This document shows positions 40,798 to 50,551 of a stretch of 50,597 nt of DNA, one piece after another. Each line of letters starts with the position of its first letter. The first letter of the stretch is position 1. Location: assembly GCF_014640195.1 (NCBI RefSeq), contig NZ_BMGM01000014.1, positions 1 to 50,597 of the forward strand. The letters run 5' to 3'. The notes under the pieces are model-generated. The model saw nothing but the letters and a program-made list of their open reading frames with translations. It had not been told where the DNA came from and did not search any database. The position numbers and the translations under genes are program-made. Origin of the DNA: Psychroflexus planctonicus. Lineage in GTDB: Bacteria; Bacteroidota; Bacteroidia; Flavobacteriales; Flavobacteriaceae.

Positions 40798-41607
40798 ATG
40801 AGAATACTGAAGGGCATTTTTCATTTTTATATACATTCCAGCTTTCATGTTGCTTTAGCAGTGGTTGCTTTCCTGTTTTTAAGAATGCAAGAATGGCAAT
40901 TAAATCCAGATTCTAATCTTTTAATTTTTACATTTCTTGCAAGCATTTCTGGCTATAATTTTGTGAAATACGCAGGTGTGGCTAAGTTGTATCACTACAG
41001 GTTAACAAAACAGTTAAAAGCAATACAGTTGTTTTCGGCTTTGGTGTTTATAGCCATGCTTTATTACTTATTTCAATTGCAACAGGAAAGTTTATACTTG
41101 CTATTGGGCTTAGCATTACTCAATTTTATATATGCTTTTCCTATTTTTAAAAATGGAAAAAATTTAAGAAACTTAAGCGGTTTTAAAGTTTTTGTAATTG
41201 CTTTGGTTTGGTCTTCTACAGTGGTTTTACTTCCTTTTTTTGAATTCGGGATTCAAACCGATGAGTTAATTTACTTTCAATTTTTCCAACAATTTTTATT
41301 TGTAGTGGCTTTAATGATTCCTTTTGAAATTAGAGATTTTCGCTTCGATGATAATAGCTTACTCACTTTACCGCAGGTTTTAGGTGTTTGGGAAACCAAG
41401 TTAGTTGGTGTTTTATTTCTTGTTTTTAGTTTACTGATTGCAATTTTCATTGAAGAAATTAATTTCATATTCACAATTATATTTTCGATGCTTTTGGGAG
41501 TATCAATTATATTAAGCAAGAAAAATCAAGGTAGGTATTATGCTGCTTTTTGGGTTGAAGCTATTCCAATTTGTGCACTTGTAATGAATTTAATTTTTGG
41601 CTCATGA
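40798..41607 (+). CDS. UbiA-like polytopic membrane protein
   Basis: 269 residues with about eight or nine transmembrane segments. The order of elements recalls UbiA prenyltransferases: SISGYNFVKYAG in the place of the first Asp-rich motif, LNFIYAFPIFKNGKNLRNLSGFKVFVIALVW in the centre, and PFEIRDFRFDDNSLLTLPQVLGV in the place of the second Asp-rich motif (D-x-x-x-DD). The first motif lacks the usual NxxxDxxxD aspartates, so enzymatic activity is uncertain. The gene is divergent from gcvP and has no quinone-pathway neighbour. Family call tentative. Confidence 0.55.
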   Translation: MRILKGIFHFYIHSSFHVALAVVAFLFLRMQEWQLNPDSNLLIFTFLASISGYNFVKYAGVAKLYHYRLTKQLKAIQLFSALVFIAMLYYLFQLQQESLYLLLGLALLNFIYAFPIFKNGKNLRNLSGFKVFVIALVWSSTVVLLPFFEFGIQTDELIYFQFFQQFLFVVALMIPFEIRDFRFDDNSLLTLPQVLGVWETKLVGVLFLVFSLLIAIFIEEINFIFTIIFSMLLGVSIILSKKNQGRYYAAFWVEAIPICALVMNLIFGS

Positions 41608-41771
41608 TTTATGTTTTTTTGATAGAAATATTTGCTTTATTGGCTTTAGTGGAAATTTTTTTGTAAAAATAAATCAATTAGTTTGTGAATAATTGATTTA
41701 AAAATAGGTAATTTGTTTCTAAAGTTTGATTGTTTTGAGTTTATATCTTATTTAGATTTAATAAAAATAAA

Positions 41772-41779
41772 TATATTTG
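41772..41779 (+). promoter_or_regulatory. -7 box of the secreted-protein/SusCD operon (TATATTTG)
   Basis: A perfect TATATTTG box 28 nt before the ATG at 41808. It probably drives the whole set up to 50439, since the internal gaps are short. Confidence 0.5.
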
Positions 41780-41807
41780 CAATTCAATTAATTTAAAATT
41801 CCCAAAT

Positions 41808-43226
41808 ATGAATAAAATTTACTTTTTTAGTTTGTTTATGACGTTCTTTCTGACCACTGCTCAAAACCCTGTTTTAGAAGCGGATATTAATGTTGGAGAC
41901 GGTAATTCAACACCTACACAGCTTACCGAGTATGATGGTGAATTAATTTTTAGAGCATCAAATGGTACTTCTAGTAGTGGTGGAAGCGGAAACGAATTGT
42001 TTAAATTTACCATAGATGATGGTGCAGAATTAGTAGTAGATTTACGTCCAGGTAGTAATTCAACTCCTAATAATTTGACGCTTTTTGATGGAAAATTGTT
42101 TTTTACCGCATTTGATGTAAATGTTGGAGGCGTAGATTTGTTTTCTTACGATGGAGTAGAAGTAAGTAGCGAATCGCTTTACGGAAATCAATTTTCTGGT
42201 TTGTTTAATCCAGTGGTTCATAATGGTAAAATATATTTTGCAGGATTCGATAGTAATTTTACATTCAACCGTTTAATTGAATTTGACGGAACAACCGGTG
42301 GAGAAGTTCCAGGTAGTGGAGACGAAGTTGTATTAGGTGGGCAATTTATCGGATTAGGCGATCATCTTTTAGTTTACATGAATTTAACAACAGAACCAAC
42401 CGATGTTGGTAGAGAATTATACAAATATTCTATTCCTGATGAAACTTTTGAATTGGTAAAAGACATTAATCCAGGAGATGAGAATTCTAATCTATCCAAT
42501 TTTGTAAACCTTGATAACGAAGTGTATTTTGAAGCTTTAAATGAATTATGGAAAACAGATGGAACAGAAACAGGAACTCTAAAAATAGCAGCTACCGAAA
42601 ATGAAAACCTTGAAGTAGATGACTTATTTGTCTGGGAAGGAAATCTTTATTTTGAAGGAAACAACGATGATGGAAGAGAACTTTGGAAGTACGATCCTGT
42701 GGCAGATGATGCCACCCAACTTTCAAGTGTTTCCGGAGGAAACGATGATCACAGACCATCTAATTTTGTAATTCATGATGGGTTTATGTATTATGCAGGT
42801 AGAGATGGAGAAGACACTGAGGATCATTTATGGAGAACAGACGGAATTACAGTTGAACAGTTGGATGATTTTATAATAAGTGTATCTGAACTCGCTGTTT
42901 TTGATAACCGCATCTTTTTTAGAGGTGAAGAAGAAAACGTAACCGGAAATGAATTGTATTCCTTCGATCCTGAAAGCTTATCGGTAGTGCAAATCAATCC
43001 TTTAAATGAATTGGAAGTATATCCAAATCCGGTGCAAAACCAAATCAATTTTAACCAAGACTTGCCAGATGCCAATTATCAACTTTTCAATTTACAAGGA
43101 AAACTAATTCAGCAAGGCGAAATCAACAACCAAAGCATACAAACCAATCTACAACAAGGAATGTATCTTTTGAAAGTAGTTGACCAGGCTAACTTCAACA
43201 AAACTTTTAAGCTTACTGTAAAGTAA
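41808..43226 (+). CDS. Type IX-secreted surface protein with ELWKTDGT repeats
   Basis: 472 residues. Signal peptide MNKIYFFSLFMTFFLTTAQ. The body contains repeated blocks of about 45-50 residues with signatures like ELFKFTIDDG, GRELYKYS, NELWKTDGTETGT, GRELWKYDPV and LWRTDGI, the ELWxxDGT repeat type seen in beta-propeller surface proteins. The C-terminal ~75 residues (LEVYPNPVQNQINF ... GMYLLKVVDQ ... KTFKLTVK) are a type A sorting domain for the type IX secretion system. The protein should be exported across the outer membrane and attached to the surface. It sits 59 nt before the SusC gene and is plausibly the surface binding partner of that transporter. Confidence 0.85.
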   Translation: MNKIYFFSLFMTFFLTTAQNPVLEADINVGDGNSTPTQLTEYDGELIFRASNGTSSSGGSGNELFKFTIDDGAELVVDLRPGSNSTPNNLTLFDGKLFFTAFDVNVGGVDLFSYDGVEVSSESLYGNQFSGLFNPVVHNGKIYFAGFDSNFTFNRLIEFDGTTGGEVPGSGDEVVLGGQFIGLGDHLLVYMNLTTEPTDVGRELYKYSIPDETFELVKDINPGDENSNLSNFVNLDNEVYFEALNELWKTDGTETGTLKIAATENENLEVDDLFVWEGNLYFEGNNDDGRELWKYDPVADDATQLSSVSGGNDDHRPSNFVIHDGFMYYAGRDGEDTEDHLWRTDGITVEQLDDFIISVSELAVFDNRIFFRGEEENVTGNELYSFDPESLSVVQINPLNELEVYPNPVQNQINFNQDLPDANYQLFNLQGKLIQQGEINNQSIQTNLQQGMYLLKVVDQANFNKTFKLTVK

Positions 43227-43285
43227 TAACACATTAATTTTTCAAACTTGCTTGTCTGTATCTGTTGCAGACGAGCAAATTGTAT

Positions 43286-46200
43286 ATGAAATATCTTTTT
43301 ACAGCCATATTATTCATTAGCTTGGTCAACTTTACGCAAGCACAACAGTCCCGAAGAATAACCGGAAAGGTTTTTAGCGCACAAGATTCAATTCCGTTAC
43401 CGTCTGCAAATATTACGGTTAAAGGAACAAAAAAGGGCGCGATAACCGATTTTGATGGAAGGTTTATTTATCAACTCATCGCCGACAATATTGAAGAAAC
43501 TGAATTGATTATCTCCTATCTAGGATTTAAATCCAAAACCATAAAAGTGGGTTCCAAAAATACATTTAGCATTTATCTGGAACCATCTGAAGATGAATTA
43601 GGTGAAGTAGTAATTACCAGTTCTTACGGTACCAACAAGTTGCGAGAAGAAGTGGTTGGAAGTATTACACAGCTTTCTAACAAAGACATCAACACCTTGC
43701 AAAGCTTTGAATCGGTAGATAAAATGATTGAAGGAATTGCACCCGGAGTGCAAATTCAAGCTAATTCTCAATTGGGTACGGCCACGCAAATCAACATTCG
43801 GGGACAAGGTACCTTTACTTCTCTAACTGGAAATTCACTAAATGCTTCAGCTCAACCTTTGATTATTGTTGATGGTGTAATCCTTTCAGAAGAAAACGGT
43901 TTTGACGATCAACTTTTTGATGGCGGTAGTCGCTTTGGAGAAGAATTTTTAAATCCCTTAACCAAAATTCCACCTGAAGAAATTGAAAGTATTTCCATTT
44001 TAAAAGATGCAGCCGCGGTTAGTGTTTACGGAGCAGATGGAGCAAATGGAGTAATTTTAATCACCACCAAAAAGGGAAAGTCAAAAGCTTTTGATGTTAC
44101 GGTTTCTCAACAATCTGGATTTTCAAACCCTATAAACGAAATAGGTTATTTATCAGGCCCGCAATACCATTCTGTTTTGGTTCAATATTATCTAAACAAT
44201 GGAGAATCTTTAGCCAACGCGACCAACTTAGCAGGATCATCAACAATCAACACAAATTGGTTTGATTTAATGAATGAAACCGGCTCATTTAGCAGAACAC
44301 GTGTTGGAGTTTCTGGTTCAAAAGGCGATTTTGGTTTTAGAAGTTCCATTTCTTATTTGCTGAACGATGAAGCACAGGTGGGTAATTCTTTCAGCAATTT
44401 GTCAGGAACTTTTGGAGTGAGCTACAAAAAAGAAAAATTCTCAGCAGATTTCAGATTGGTGCCAACCTTGGTTAACAAAACCAATCCCAATTCGCTTTTT
44501 AGTTTTCCCTTACCGCCCAACGTTTCACCTTTTCAAGAAGACGGAAGCTTTACTATTATCGATACCGGAGTTTTGGGAAATCCCTTAGCGGTTTTAGAAC
44601 AAAATCAATCAGATGCCCGAACAATTGGTTTATTAGGAAGTTTAAATTTGAATTACCAAATAAACGAAAATTGGTCGGTTAAAACCATTTTAGGTTTAGA
44701 CTATACCGAAAAAGACCAGGACCGTTTTTTTTCAGGTGAAAATGCATCAGGTAGACTTAGTGGTTTTTTTGATGCTGACGGAGAAACTTACCCCAACTGG
44801 GGAAGAAAAGTAAATTTCAATAGAAATAACCAACGTTACACTTTCAATCAAATTGTTTCTTACCAGAAAGAAATAGACGAAAATCATTCTATCGATGGAA
44901 TCTTAGGTTTTGAAGCCGCCGAAGAAAACATCACCAACCAAAGAACTTTTGGAAGTGGATTTATAGAACAAACCAGAAGTGCTTCATTTGAAGATGCTAA
45001 CGATGTAAGGAAAGCTTCATTTACTTCAGAAAATGCTAGAACTTCAATTTTTTCTCAATTAAATTACGATTATCAAAAAAAGTATTTTGTAACAGGTAGT
45101 CTACGGCAAGATCAAAGTTCAGCTTTTGGTGGTGATGTAAATGCAGCTATTAATGGAGCTTTGGGGGTAAGTTGGGTCATTTCAAAAGAAGATTTTTTTG
45201 AAAAAATCGATGGCATTGATTTCTTACGCTTGAGAACAAGTTATGGCTCTTCAGGAAATTCCAGAATCGGAAGTTTTAGAGCGCGTGGTTTGTACAATAT
45301 AGATGTATTGGATTTTGATGGATACAATGGTGGCATAAGTGCATTTCCACAATCTGCACCTAATCCTAGGTTGTCATGGGAGAGAAACATTAAATTCAAT
45401 ACTGGTTTAGACCTTAATTTTTGGAAAAAGCGCGTAAACTTCACCATAGAATATTACCGAGATGTTATTACTGACATAATTAGTTCAACCAATATTATTC
45501 CTGAAAGCGGTTTTACAACAGTACAAGCCAACACAGGAAGCATGATGAACCAAGGAGTGGAGATTTCACTTAGAGTCAAATTTGTTGAAAAAGAAAATTT
45601 TAAATACGATTTCAACTTTATTTTCTCCAGAAATGCAAATGAAGTATTAACCATAGAGAATTTAAGTTCTGCCTTTTCATCGGCTGAACGTGCATCAGCT
45701 TTAAGGGTTGGCGAAAGTACAACTGCAATTTGGGGTTTGAATTTTATCGGCATTGACCCTGCAACTGGAAGAGAGCTTTTTACCAAAGACGGTCAAGTTT
45801 ACGATGGTGCAACCTATCGAGAGTTATTTGATAATCAAGACTGGGAAATTATCGGTGATCGCTTGCCTAGTTTTTTTGGTAGCTTTCAACATTCCTTTGT
45901 CATTCATAAACAATGGAGTATTCGAGCAAGATTTTTGTATTCTTGGGGTGAAGATATTTTGTTGAGTCGAGATTTAGAAAGTACAGACCAATTGCTACCA
46001 ACCAGAAATATGATTGTAAATACCTTAGACTATTGGCAACAACCGGGTGATGTTGCCAGAAACCCAAGACCGGGAGCTGGACAACCTATTTTTTCAAACA
46101 CTTCTCGTTATGTGTATGATACATCGCATATTAAATTTCAAAATTTAACCATCAATTACAACCTAAAACCTGCATTTGTCGAACGCTTAAAGTTGAAAGC

Positions 46201-46342
46201 AGCAGCCATTTTTGTAAATATGGATAACATTGCGTATTGGTACAAAAACGGAAGCCCAAAAGGCCAAAATGGAATACGAGAGTTGAGATTTAGGTATCCA
46301 GAAATGCGAACCATAACCATTGGCGCAAGTGTAAAAATATAA
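43286..46342 (+). CDS. SusC/RagA-family TonB-linked outer-membrane transporter
   Basis: 1018 residues from the ATG at 43286 (MKYLFTAILFISLVNFTQAQ); an in-frame TTG at 43265 is less likely. Carboxypeptidase-regulatory-like domain (ITGKVFSAQDSIPLPSANITVKGTKKGAITDFDGRF), plug domain with APGVQIQANSQLGTATQINIRGQGTF, PLIIVDGVIL and the SusC hallmark ESISILKDAAAVSVYGADGANGVILITTKKG, and a barrel of about 750 residues ending MRTITIGASVKI. Paired with susD 4 nt downstream. It imports an unknown substrate with TonB energy. Confidence 0.93.
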   Translation: MKYLFTAILFISLVNFTQAQQSRRITGKVFSAQDSIPLPSANITVKGTKKGAITDFDGRFIYQLIADNIEETELIISYLGFKSKTIKVGSKNTFSIYLEPSEDELGEVVITSSYGTNKLREEVVGSITQLSNKDINTLQSFESVDKMIEGIAPGVQIQANSQLGTATQINIRGQGTFTSLTGNSLNASAQPLIIVDGVILSEENGFDDQLFDGGSRFGEEFLNPLTKIPPEEIESISILKDAAAVSVYGADGANGVILITTKKGKSKAFDVTVSQQSGFSNPINEIGYLSGPQYHSVLVQYYLNNGESLANATNLAGSSTINTNWFDLMNETGSFSRTRVGVSGSKGDFGFRSSISYLLNDEAQVGNSFSNLSGTFGVSYKKEKFSADFRLVPTLVNKTNPNSLFSFPLPPNVSPFQEDGSFTIIDTGVLGNPLAVLEQNQSDARTIGLLGSLNLNYQINENWSVKTILGLDYTEKDQDRFFSGENASGRLSGFFDADGETYPNWGRKVNFNRNNQRYTFNQIVSYQKEIDENHSIDGILGFEAAEENITNQRTFGSGFIEQTRSASFEDANDVRKASFTSENARTSIFSQLNYDYQKKYFVTGSLRQDQSSAFGGDVNAAINGALGVSWVISKEDFFEKIDGIDFLRLRTSYGSSGNSRIGSFRARGLYNIDVLDFDGYNGGISAFPQSAPNPRLSWERNIKFNTGLDLNFWKKRVNFTIEYYRDVITDIISSTNIIPESGFTTVQANTGSMMNQGVEISLRVKFVEKENFKYDFNFIFSRNANEVLTIENLSSAFSSAERASALRVGESTTAIWGLNFIGIDPATGRELFTKDGQVYDGATYRELFDNQDWEIIGDRLPSFFGSFQHSFVIHKQWSIRARFLYSWGEDILLSRDLESTDQLLPTRNMIVNTLDYWQQPGDVARNPRPGAGQPIFSNTSRYVYDTSHIKFQNLTINYNLKPAFVERLKLKAAAIFVNMDNIAYWYKNGSPKGQNGIRELRFRYPEMRTITIGASVKI

Positions 46343-46346
46343 TAAC

Positions 46347-47813
46347 ATGAAAAAAGTAATTCTATTCATATCGATTTTTGCAATTCTGGGCTGTAGCGAT
46401 TTTTTAGATCGTGACCCCGTTGAACAAACTTCAACCGAGCAGCAACTCAGTTCGCTTGAAGGAGTTTTACAAGCTTTGAACGGCTCGTATCGAGAATATG
46501 AAGAGTTAAAATCGAGCATACATTTTGTATTTGCTGATGCTTTTGGTGGTAATGTGAAATTTGCTCCCAACCAACAAGGAATTCCCAATATCGACCCTTT
46601 ATTTGAAACGGTTTACACTTTAAATGAAGAAGCAAATGCAGCAACTTATACTTCTTATTACAACGGAATGTATCAATTGATTTATTCTGTTAATCAAATT
46701 TTGTTGAATGTAGACGATTTACCCGATGCATCACCTGAAAAAATAAATCAAATTAAAGCGGAGTGTTTGAGCATTCGAGCTTCAGCTCATTTCGAATTGC
46801 TTAATTTATTTGCTCAAGATTATAATTTTACCGCAGATGCATCTCATCTTGGCATTGTTTACGCCATGGATATTTTAGAAGCTGGAGTAGACTTTCCTTC
46901 AAGGAATACCGTGCAAGAAACTTTCGATTTAATTGAAGCAGATTTACAAGATGCGCTTCAATTATACACATCTACTTCCGCCATAGACTTTGGTGCTTCA
47001 ATAAGTTATTTTAATGCTTTAAACACTCGCGCTTTACTTTCTAGAGTGTACTTGTATGCTAACCGATGGGAAGATGCAATAACATATTCATCTCAAGTCT
47101 TGAGCCAACAAAGCCAGCTTACTCCAAGAGAAGAATTGGTGAATCAATGGTCACAATTTTCACCCATTTCTGAGACTTTATTAGAATTCACACCACCCAT
47201 TTCGAGCGATGATGGAACAACTCGCTCAAGTGTTTCAGGTTACTATGCAATTATTACTAATAATGATGGTGAAGTAATCGATAATGAAAGGTATTCCGCT
47301 TCGCTAGATTTAGTTGAGTTGTATGAAGAAAATGATATTCGTGGATTGGGCGGTTTGCTAGAAACCTTCGAAATAAATACTGAAACTCCAGATGGAGTGG
47401 AAGCTTTGCCTTATCATTTTGTAAGAAAATACCCAGGAGATAGCGGTACGATGTTTATGCGTTTAGCCGAAATGTATCTGAATAGGGCAGAAGCCAATGC
47501 TAAGTTGGGTAATGAAACAGCCGCTATTGCAGATCTTATGCAAATAAGATTAAGGGCCAATCCAAATGCAGGACCAATCAACTTATCAGGAGAAGATTTA
47601 GTGGAAGAAATTTTGCTTGAAAGAAGGAGAGAATTGGCTTTTGAAGGTCATTTGTTTTTCGATTTAATGCGTAACCAAAAGGATTTAATCCGAAACGATG
47701 GTTGTACGATTGGAAACTGTAACGTAAATTACCCAAATTTTAGGTTTATTATGCCTATACCGCTTGCAAGCGAATTGATTAACGAAAACATGGAACAAAA
47801 TGAAGGCTATTAA
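46347..47813 (+). CDS. SusD/RagB-family outer-membrane lipoprotein
   Basis: 488 residues. Lipoprotein signal MKKVILFISIFAILGC with lipobox ILGC, then the SusD N-terminus SDFLDRDPVEQTSTEQQL. C-terminal SusD block: FMRLAEMYLNRAEANAKLG, IRLRANP, EEILLERRRELAFEGHLFFDLMR and the end FRFIMPIPLASELINENM. SusD proteins form the lid of SusC transporters and bind the substrate. It starts 4 nt after the susC stop and overlaps the next gene by 14 nt, showing tight coupling. Confidence 0.93.
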   Translation: MKKVILFISIFAILGCSDFLDRDPVEQTSTEQQLSSLEGVLQALNGSYREYEELKSSIHFVFADAFGGNVKFAPNQQGIPNIDPLFETVYTLNEEANAATYTSYYNGMYQLIYSVNQILLNVDDLPDASPEKINQIKAECLSIRASAHFELLNLFAQDYNFTADASHLGIVYAMDILEAGVDFPSRNTVQETFDLIEADLQDALQLYTSTSAIDFGASISYFNALNTRALLSRVYLYANRWEDAITYSSQVLSQQSQLTPREELVNQWSQFSPISETLLEFTPPISSDDGTTRSSVSGYYAIITNNDGEVIDNERYSASLDLVELYEENDIRGLGGLLETFEINTETPDGVEALPYHFVRKYPGDSGTMFMRLAEMYLNRAEANAKLGNETAAIADLMQIRLRANPNAGPINLSGEDLVEEILLERRRELAFEGHLFFDLMRNQKDLIRNDGCTIGNCNVNYPNFRFIMPIPLASELINENMEQNEGY

Positions 47814-49281
47814 AGTTGTTTCTATTTTACTATTCGTCTTGTCTTTTTGCTCATGCCAAGAAGACGATAGACCGGTTTTGCAAGACCAATTTGTGCGCTT
47901 TAGTTTAATGTTGGACAACAACGGAAACCCTTTAGTATTTCCACAACAATCCAATAATGCCTTAGAAGTTTTTTCTTATACATTAGATAAAAGAGACACC
48001 TTAAAGTTACCTTTAGTGTTGAGTACTTCAAAGAATATTGAAAATCTAAACCTTGATTATTCGGTTAGCATCGATGGACTAGAAACTGAAAATCTACTTC
48101 TTTTGCCGAATAACAATCAGTTGAATTTTAATAATTCTAAATTTTCAGATACCATTACAATTGTTCCGCAGCAACGTTTCAATAACCTTTCAGGAGCTAT
48201 CATAGAAATCGAATTGAATCAAATATCTGATGAAGATATTCACTTAGGTTATCCTAGAGAACAAAATAATTTAAGCAGCTTCACCGTTTTTATTGAAAAT
48301 ACACAGCCTATTGTTTACCAATTTGAAGATGTAGATTTCAATATACAAGGTAATCAAAATGAAGAATTTACTTTTTCAATTCTGTTTGATCAATTAGTTA
48401 GTTTTGAAGAGATTTCAGAGTTTGATTTTTTTGATTCGGAATTCATCAATTTTGTTTGTGATGCAAATCCATTTAGCGAATTCGACTTTTCAGTAGAGCT
48501 CATCCCATTTGAAGGTTTGTCTAACTCAGTTGAAGTACGCTTTACTATAGTTGAAGACGTAGGAGATTTCGAATCTAATTTAAATCTAAATTTGAGACAG
48601 GTAAATTCTGAAGAATTTATACGACAAGGAAATAGGTCGATTAACTTCACCAAAGAAGGAAGCTTAGATGTAACTAGAGAAGGCGACCCCGCAACAAATT
48701 GGTACAATGCAAATAACAATTTTCACCGTACTTTTGGTAGAGCTTGGTACTTTGATGAAGTAGATGGAGAATGCGATTGGCAAAGCTATCAAGCCTTTAC
48801 CAGACCTGTTGATGTAGAAACAGGAAGTGAATTTGATAATGGAGAAGGCTACCACCGTTTTAAAATTGGTTTCAGAAGCATCATTGCAAACCCAAACGGA
48901 GATATTGTAGGAACCAATCCATTTAATCTTAGAAGATACTACGATGGAGCAAGTGTTTTTTCTCCAGCTTATGCAATTAACGAAGCAGTTGAATTTTTCC
49001 CCGATCCTAACCTTACAAATACAGGAGTGGTTAGAGTTATTCCAAGAACCTTACAATTTTTTGTCGATGAAAACCTAATAAATGTACCGATGTGCGGAAG
49101 CGGAAGTTATTCATTTAATGAAAACTTTAATGCTTGGGAAATGGACCTGACACTAATTTGTGATGAAACAGAAATTAATGGAAATCCTTTAGTTGAAAAG
49201 CATATTTTCGTATATTCGTTAAATGTATCTGGAGACCCAGAAAATCTAGATGAAATCTGTTCTCCCTATTACGAATTTTAA
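47800..49281 (+). CDS. Large surface lipoprotein of the SusCD locus, unknown family
   Basis: 493 residues. Signal peptide MKAIKVVSILLFVLSFCSC with a lipobox-like FCSC. The N-terminal half is rich in beta-type segments with Asn/Leu (DYSVSIDGLETENLLLLPNNN, ISDEDIHLGYPRE), reminiscent of Ig-like or Calx-beta modules seen in surface glycan-binding proteins. The C-terminal half has several Trp residues and five scattered Cys (about FVCDAN, GECDWQ, PMCGSG, LICDET, EICSPY). The start codon overlaps the susD end by 14 nt, and the peroxidase gene begins directly after its stop. It is most likely a surface accessory binding protein. Family not recognised. Confidence 0.7.
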   Translation: MKAIKVVSILLFVLSFCSCQEDDRPVLQDQFVRFSLMLDNNGNPLVFPQQSNNALEVFSYTLDKRDTLKLPLVLSTSKNIENLNLDYSVSIDGLETENLLLLPNNNQLNFNNSKFSDTITIVPQQRFNNLSGAIIEIELNQISDEDIHLGYPREQNNLSSFTVFIENTQPIVYQFEDVDFNIQGNQNEEFTFSILFDQLVSFEEISEFDFFDSEFINFVCDANPFSEFDFSVELIPFEGLSNSVEVRFTIVEDVGDFESNLNLNLRQVNSEEFIRQGNRSINFTKEGSLDVTREGDPATNWYNANNNFHRTFGRAWYFDEVDGECDWQSYQAFTRPVDVETGSEFDNGEGYHRFKIGFRSIIANPNGDIVGTNPFNLRRYYDGASVFSPAYAINEAVEFFPDPNLTNTGVVRVIPRTLQFFVDENLINVPMCGSGSYSFNENFNAWEMDLTLICDETEINGNPLVEKHIFVYSLNVSGDPENLDEICSPYYEF

Positions 49282-50439
49282 ATGAAGCAATTTCTCACCT
49301 ATTTATCTTTTACATTTGTATTGTTTTTGGTTTCATGCAATCAAGATTCTAAGAGCGATTACGAAGATGTTTCGTATTTACGAGAAGTTTACTCTTCAGG
49401 AAACAATGAAAATTGGCCTAACCCAAATTTGCATGAATCTGTTGATGTATCTTCGTTTGAAGATATCGGAGCATTACCACATGTTGTATTTCCAGAAAAC
49501 AATCCTTACACAAAAGAAAAAGCAACTCTAGGAGAAGATTTATTTTTCGACCCAAGACTTTCTTCTAGCGGTCAGATAGCATGTGCATCCTGTCATAATC
49601 CCAAAAAAGGCTGGACAGATGGAATTGAAAAGTCTATAGGCCACAAGGGAATCATGGGGAAACGAAATGCTATGACCATTATAAATATAGCACATTCCAG
49701 TTCTTTGTTTTGGGATGGACGAGTAAAAACTTTGGAAGAACAAGTTTCTTTTCCAATTGAAGACCCCACTGAAATGAATCAAGATTTTGGAATAGCATTA
49801 AGTCAAATAGCTAGTTTACCTTATTATCAAGAAAAATTTAAAGCTGCATTTGAAGACGGGAAAGTTTCTGATGAAAATTTACGCAAAGCAATAGCCACTT
49901 TCCAACGTACCATACAAAGCAAAGACAGTAAGTTTGATCAATTTGTTAAAGGCAACGATACTATTTTTTCTGATGAAGAAGTTTTAGGCTTGCATTTATA
50001 CAGAACCAAAGCCAATTGCATAAGTTGCCACAATACTCCTTATTTTAGCGATAATCAATTTCATAATGATGGTCAAACATTGTTAGGTTCTCGACACGAA
50101 GATTTAGGATTGTTTAATATTACTAAAGATACAACAGATTTAGGTAAGTTTAGAACACCTACTTTAAGAGAAATAGAACTTACAGGGCCGTGGATGCATC
50201 ATGGCAATTTTCCAACTTTAAAAGATGTAGTTCAATACTATAATCATGGTAATCCTGCTCCGATATCTAAAAAACACTTAAAAACCAATGATAAAAGAAT
50301 TGCCTTTTTAAAGAGTTCAGAAATTCTAGAACCCCTTCAATTAACAAATGAAGAAGTAGGTCATATCATTCAATTTTTAAAAACATTATCTTCTCAGTAC
50401 ACTACTTCTGATAAAACAGATTTAGTAGTGGAGCCTTAA
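49282..50439 (+). CDS. Di-heme cytochrome c peroxidase (CCP/MauG superfamily) lipoprotein
   Basis: 385 residues. Lipobox in LFLVSC (Cys19). First heme CASCH at 101-105, preceded by LGEDLFFDPRLSSSGQIA; SLFWDGR with Trp144 between the hemes; second heme CISCH at 246-250 followed by NTPYFSDNQFHNDG; and GKFRTPTLREIELTGPWMHHGNFPTL, with Met305 as a likely axial ligand. This is the bacterial di-heme peroxidase layout, complete. The gene starts immediately after the upstream lipoprotein stop. Peroxidases of this type detoxify hydrogen peroxide or oxidise a partner protein. Linkage to SusCD suggests a role coupled to the imported substrate, which is inference. Confidence 0.92.
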   Translation: MKQFLTYLSFTFVLFLVSCNQDSKSDYEDVSYLREVYSSGNNENWPNPNLHESVDVSSFEDIGALPHVVFPENNPYTKEKATLGEDLFFDPRLSSSGQIACASCHNPKKGWTDGIEKSIGHKGIMGKRNAMTIINIAHSSSLFWDGRVKTLEEQVSFPIEDPTEMNQDFGIALSQIASLPYYQEKFKAAFEDGKVSDENLRKAIATFQRTIQSKDSKFDQFVKGNDTIFSDEEVLGLHLYRTKANCISCHNTPYFSDNQFHNDGQTLLGSRHEDLGLFNITKDTTDLGKFRTPTLREIELTGPWMHHGNFPTLKDVVQYYNHGNPAPISKKHLKTNDKRIAFLKSSEILEPLQLTNEEVGHIIQFLKTLSSQYTTSDKTDLVVEP

Positions 50440-50501
50440 TTCGCAGAAAATCAATCTAGTATTAATATTTCAAAATTCCCTCAATTATTTCCTTAAAAAC
50501 A

Positions 50502-50534
50502 TTTGTTTTGTATTGCAAAAAGGTTGTATTTTTG
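50502..50534 (+). promoter_or_regulatory. Promoter near the right edge
   Basis: TTTG at 50502-50505, 21-nt spacer, TATTTTTG at 50527-50534: a full Bacteroidota promoter. It drives something that continues beyond the window. Confidence 0.6.
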
Positions 50535-50551
50535 CGCCCCGCAAGTTCGCT

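Noticed and set aside
47800-50439. MbnP/MbnH-type copper-binding pair
   Set aside because: The peroxidase fits the superfamily, but the adjacent lipoprotein is much longer than MbnP and I cannot see its characteristic cysteine and tryptophan arrangement.
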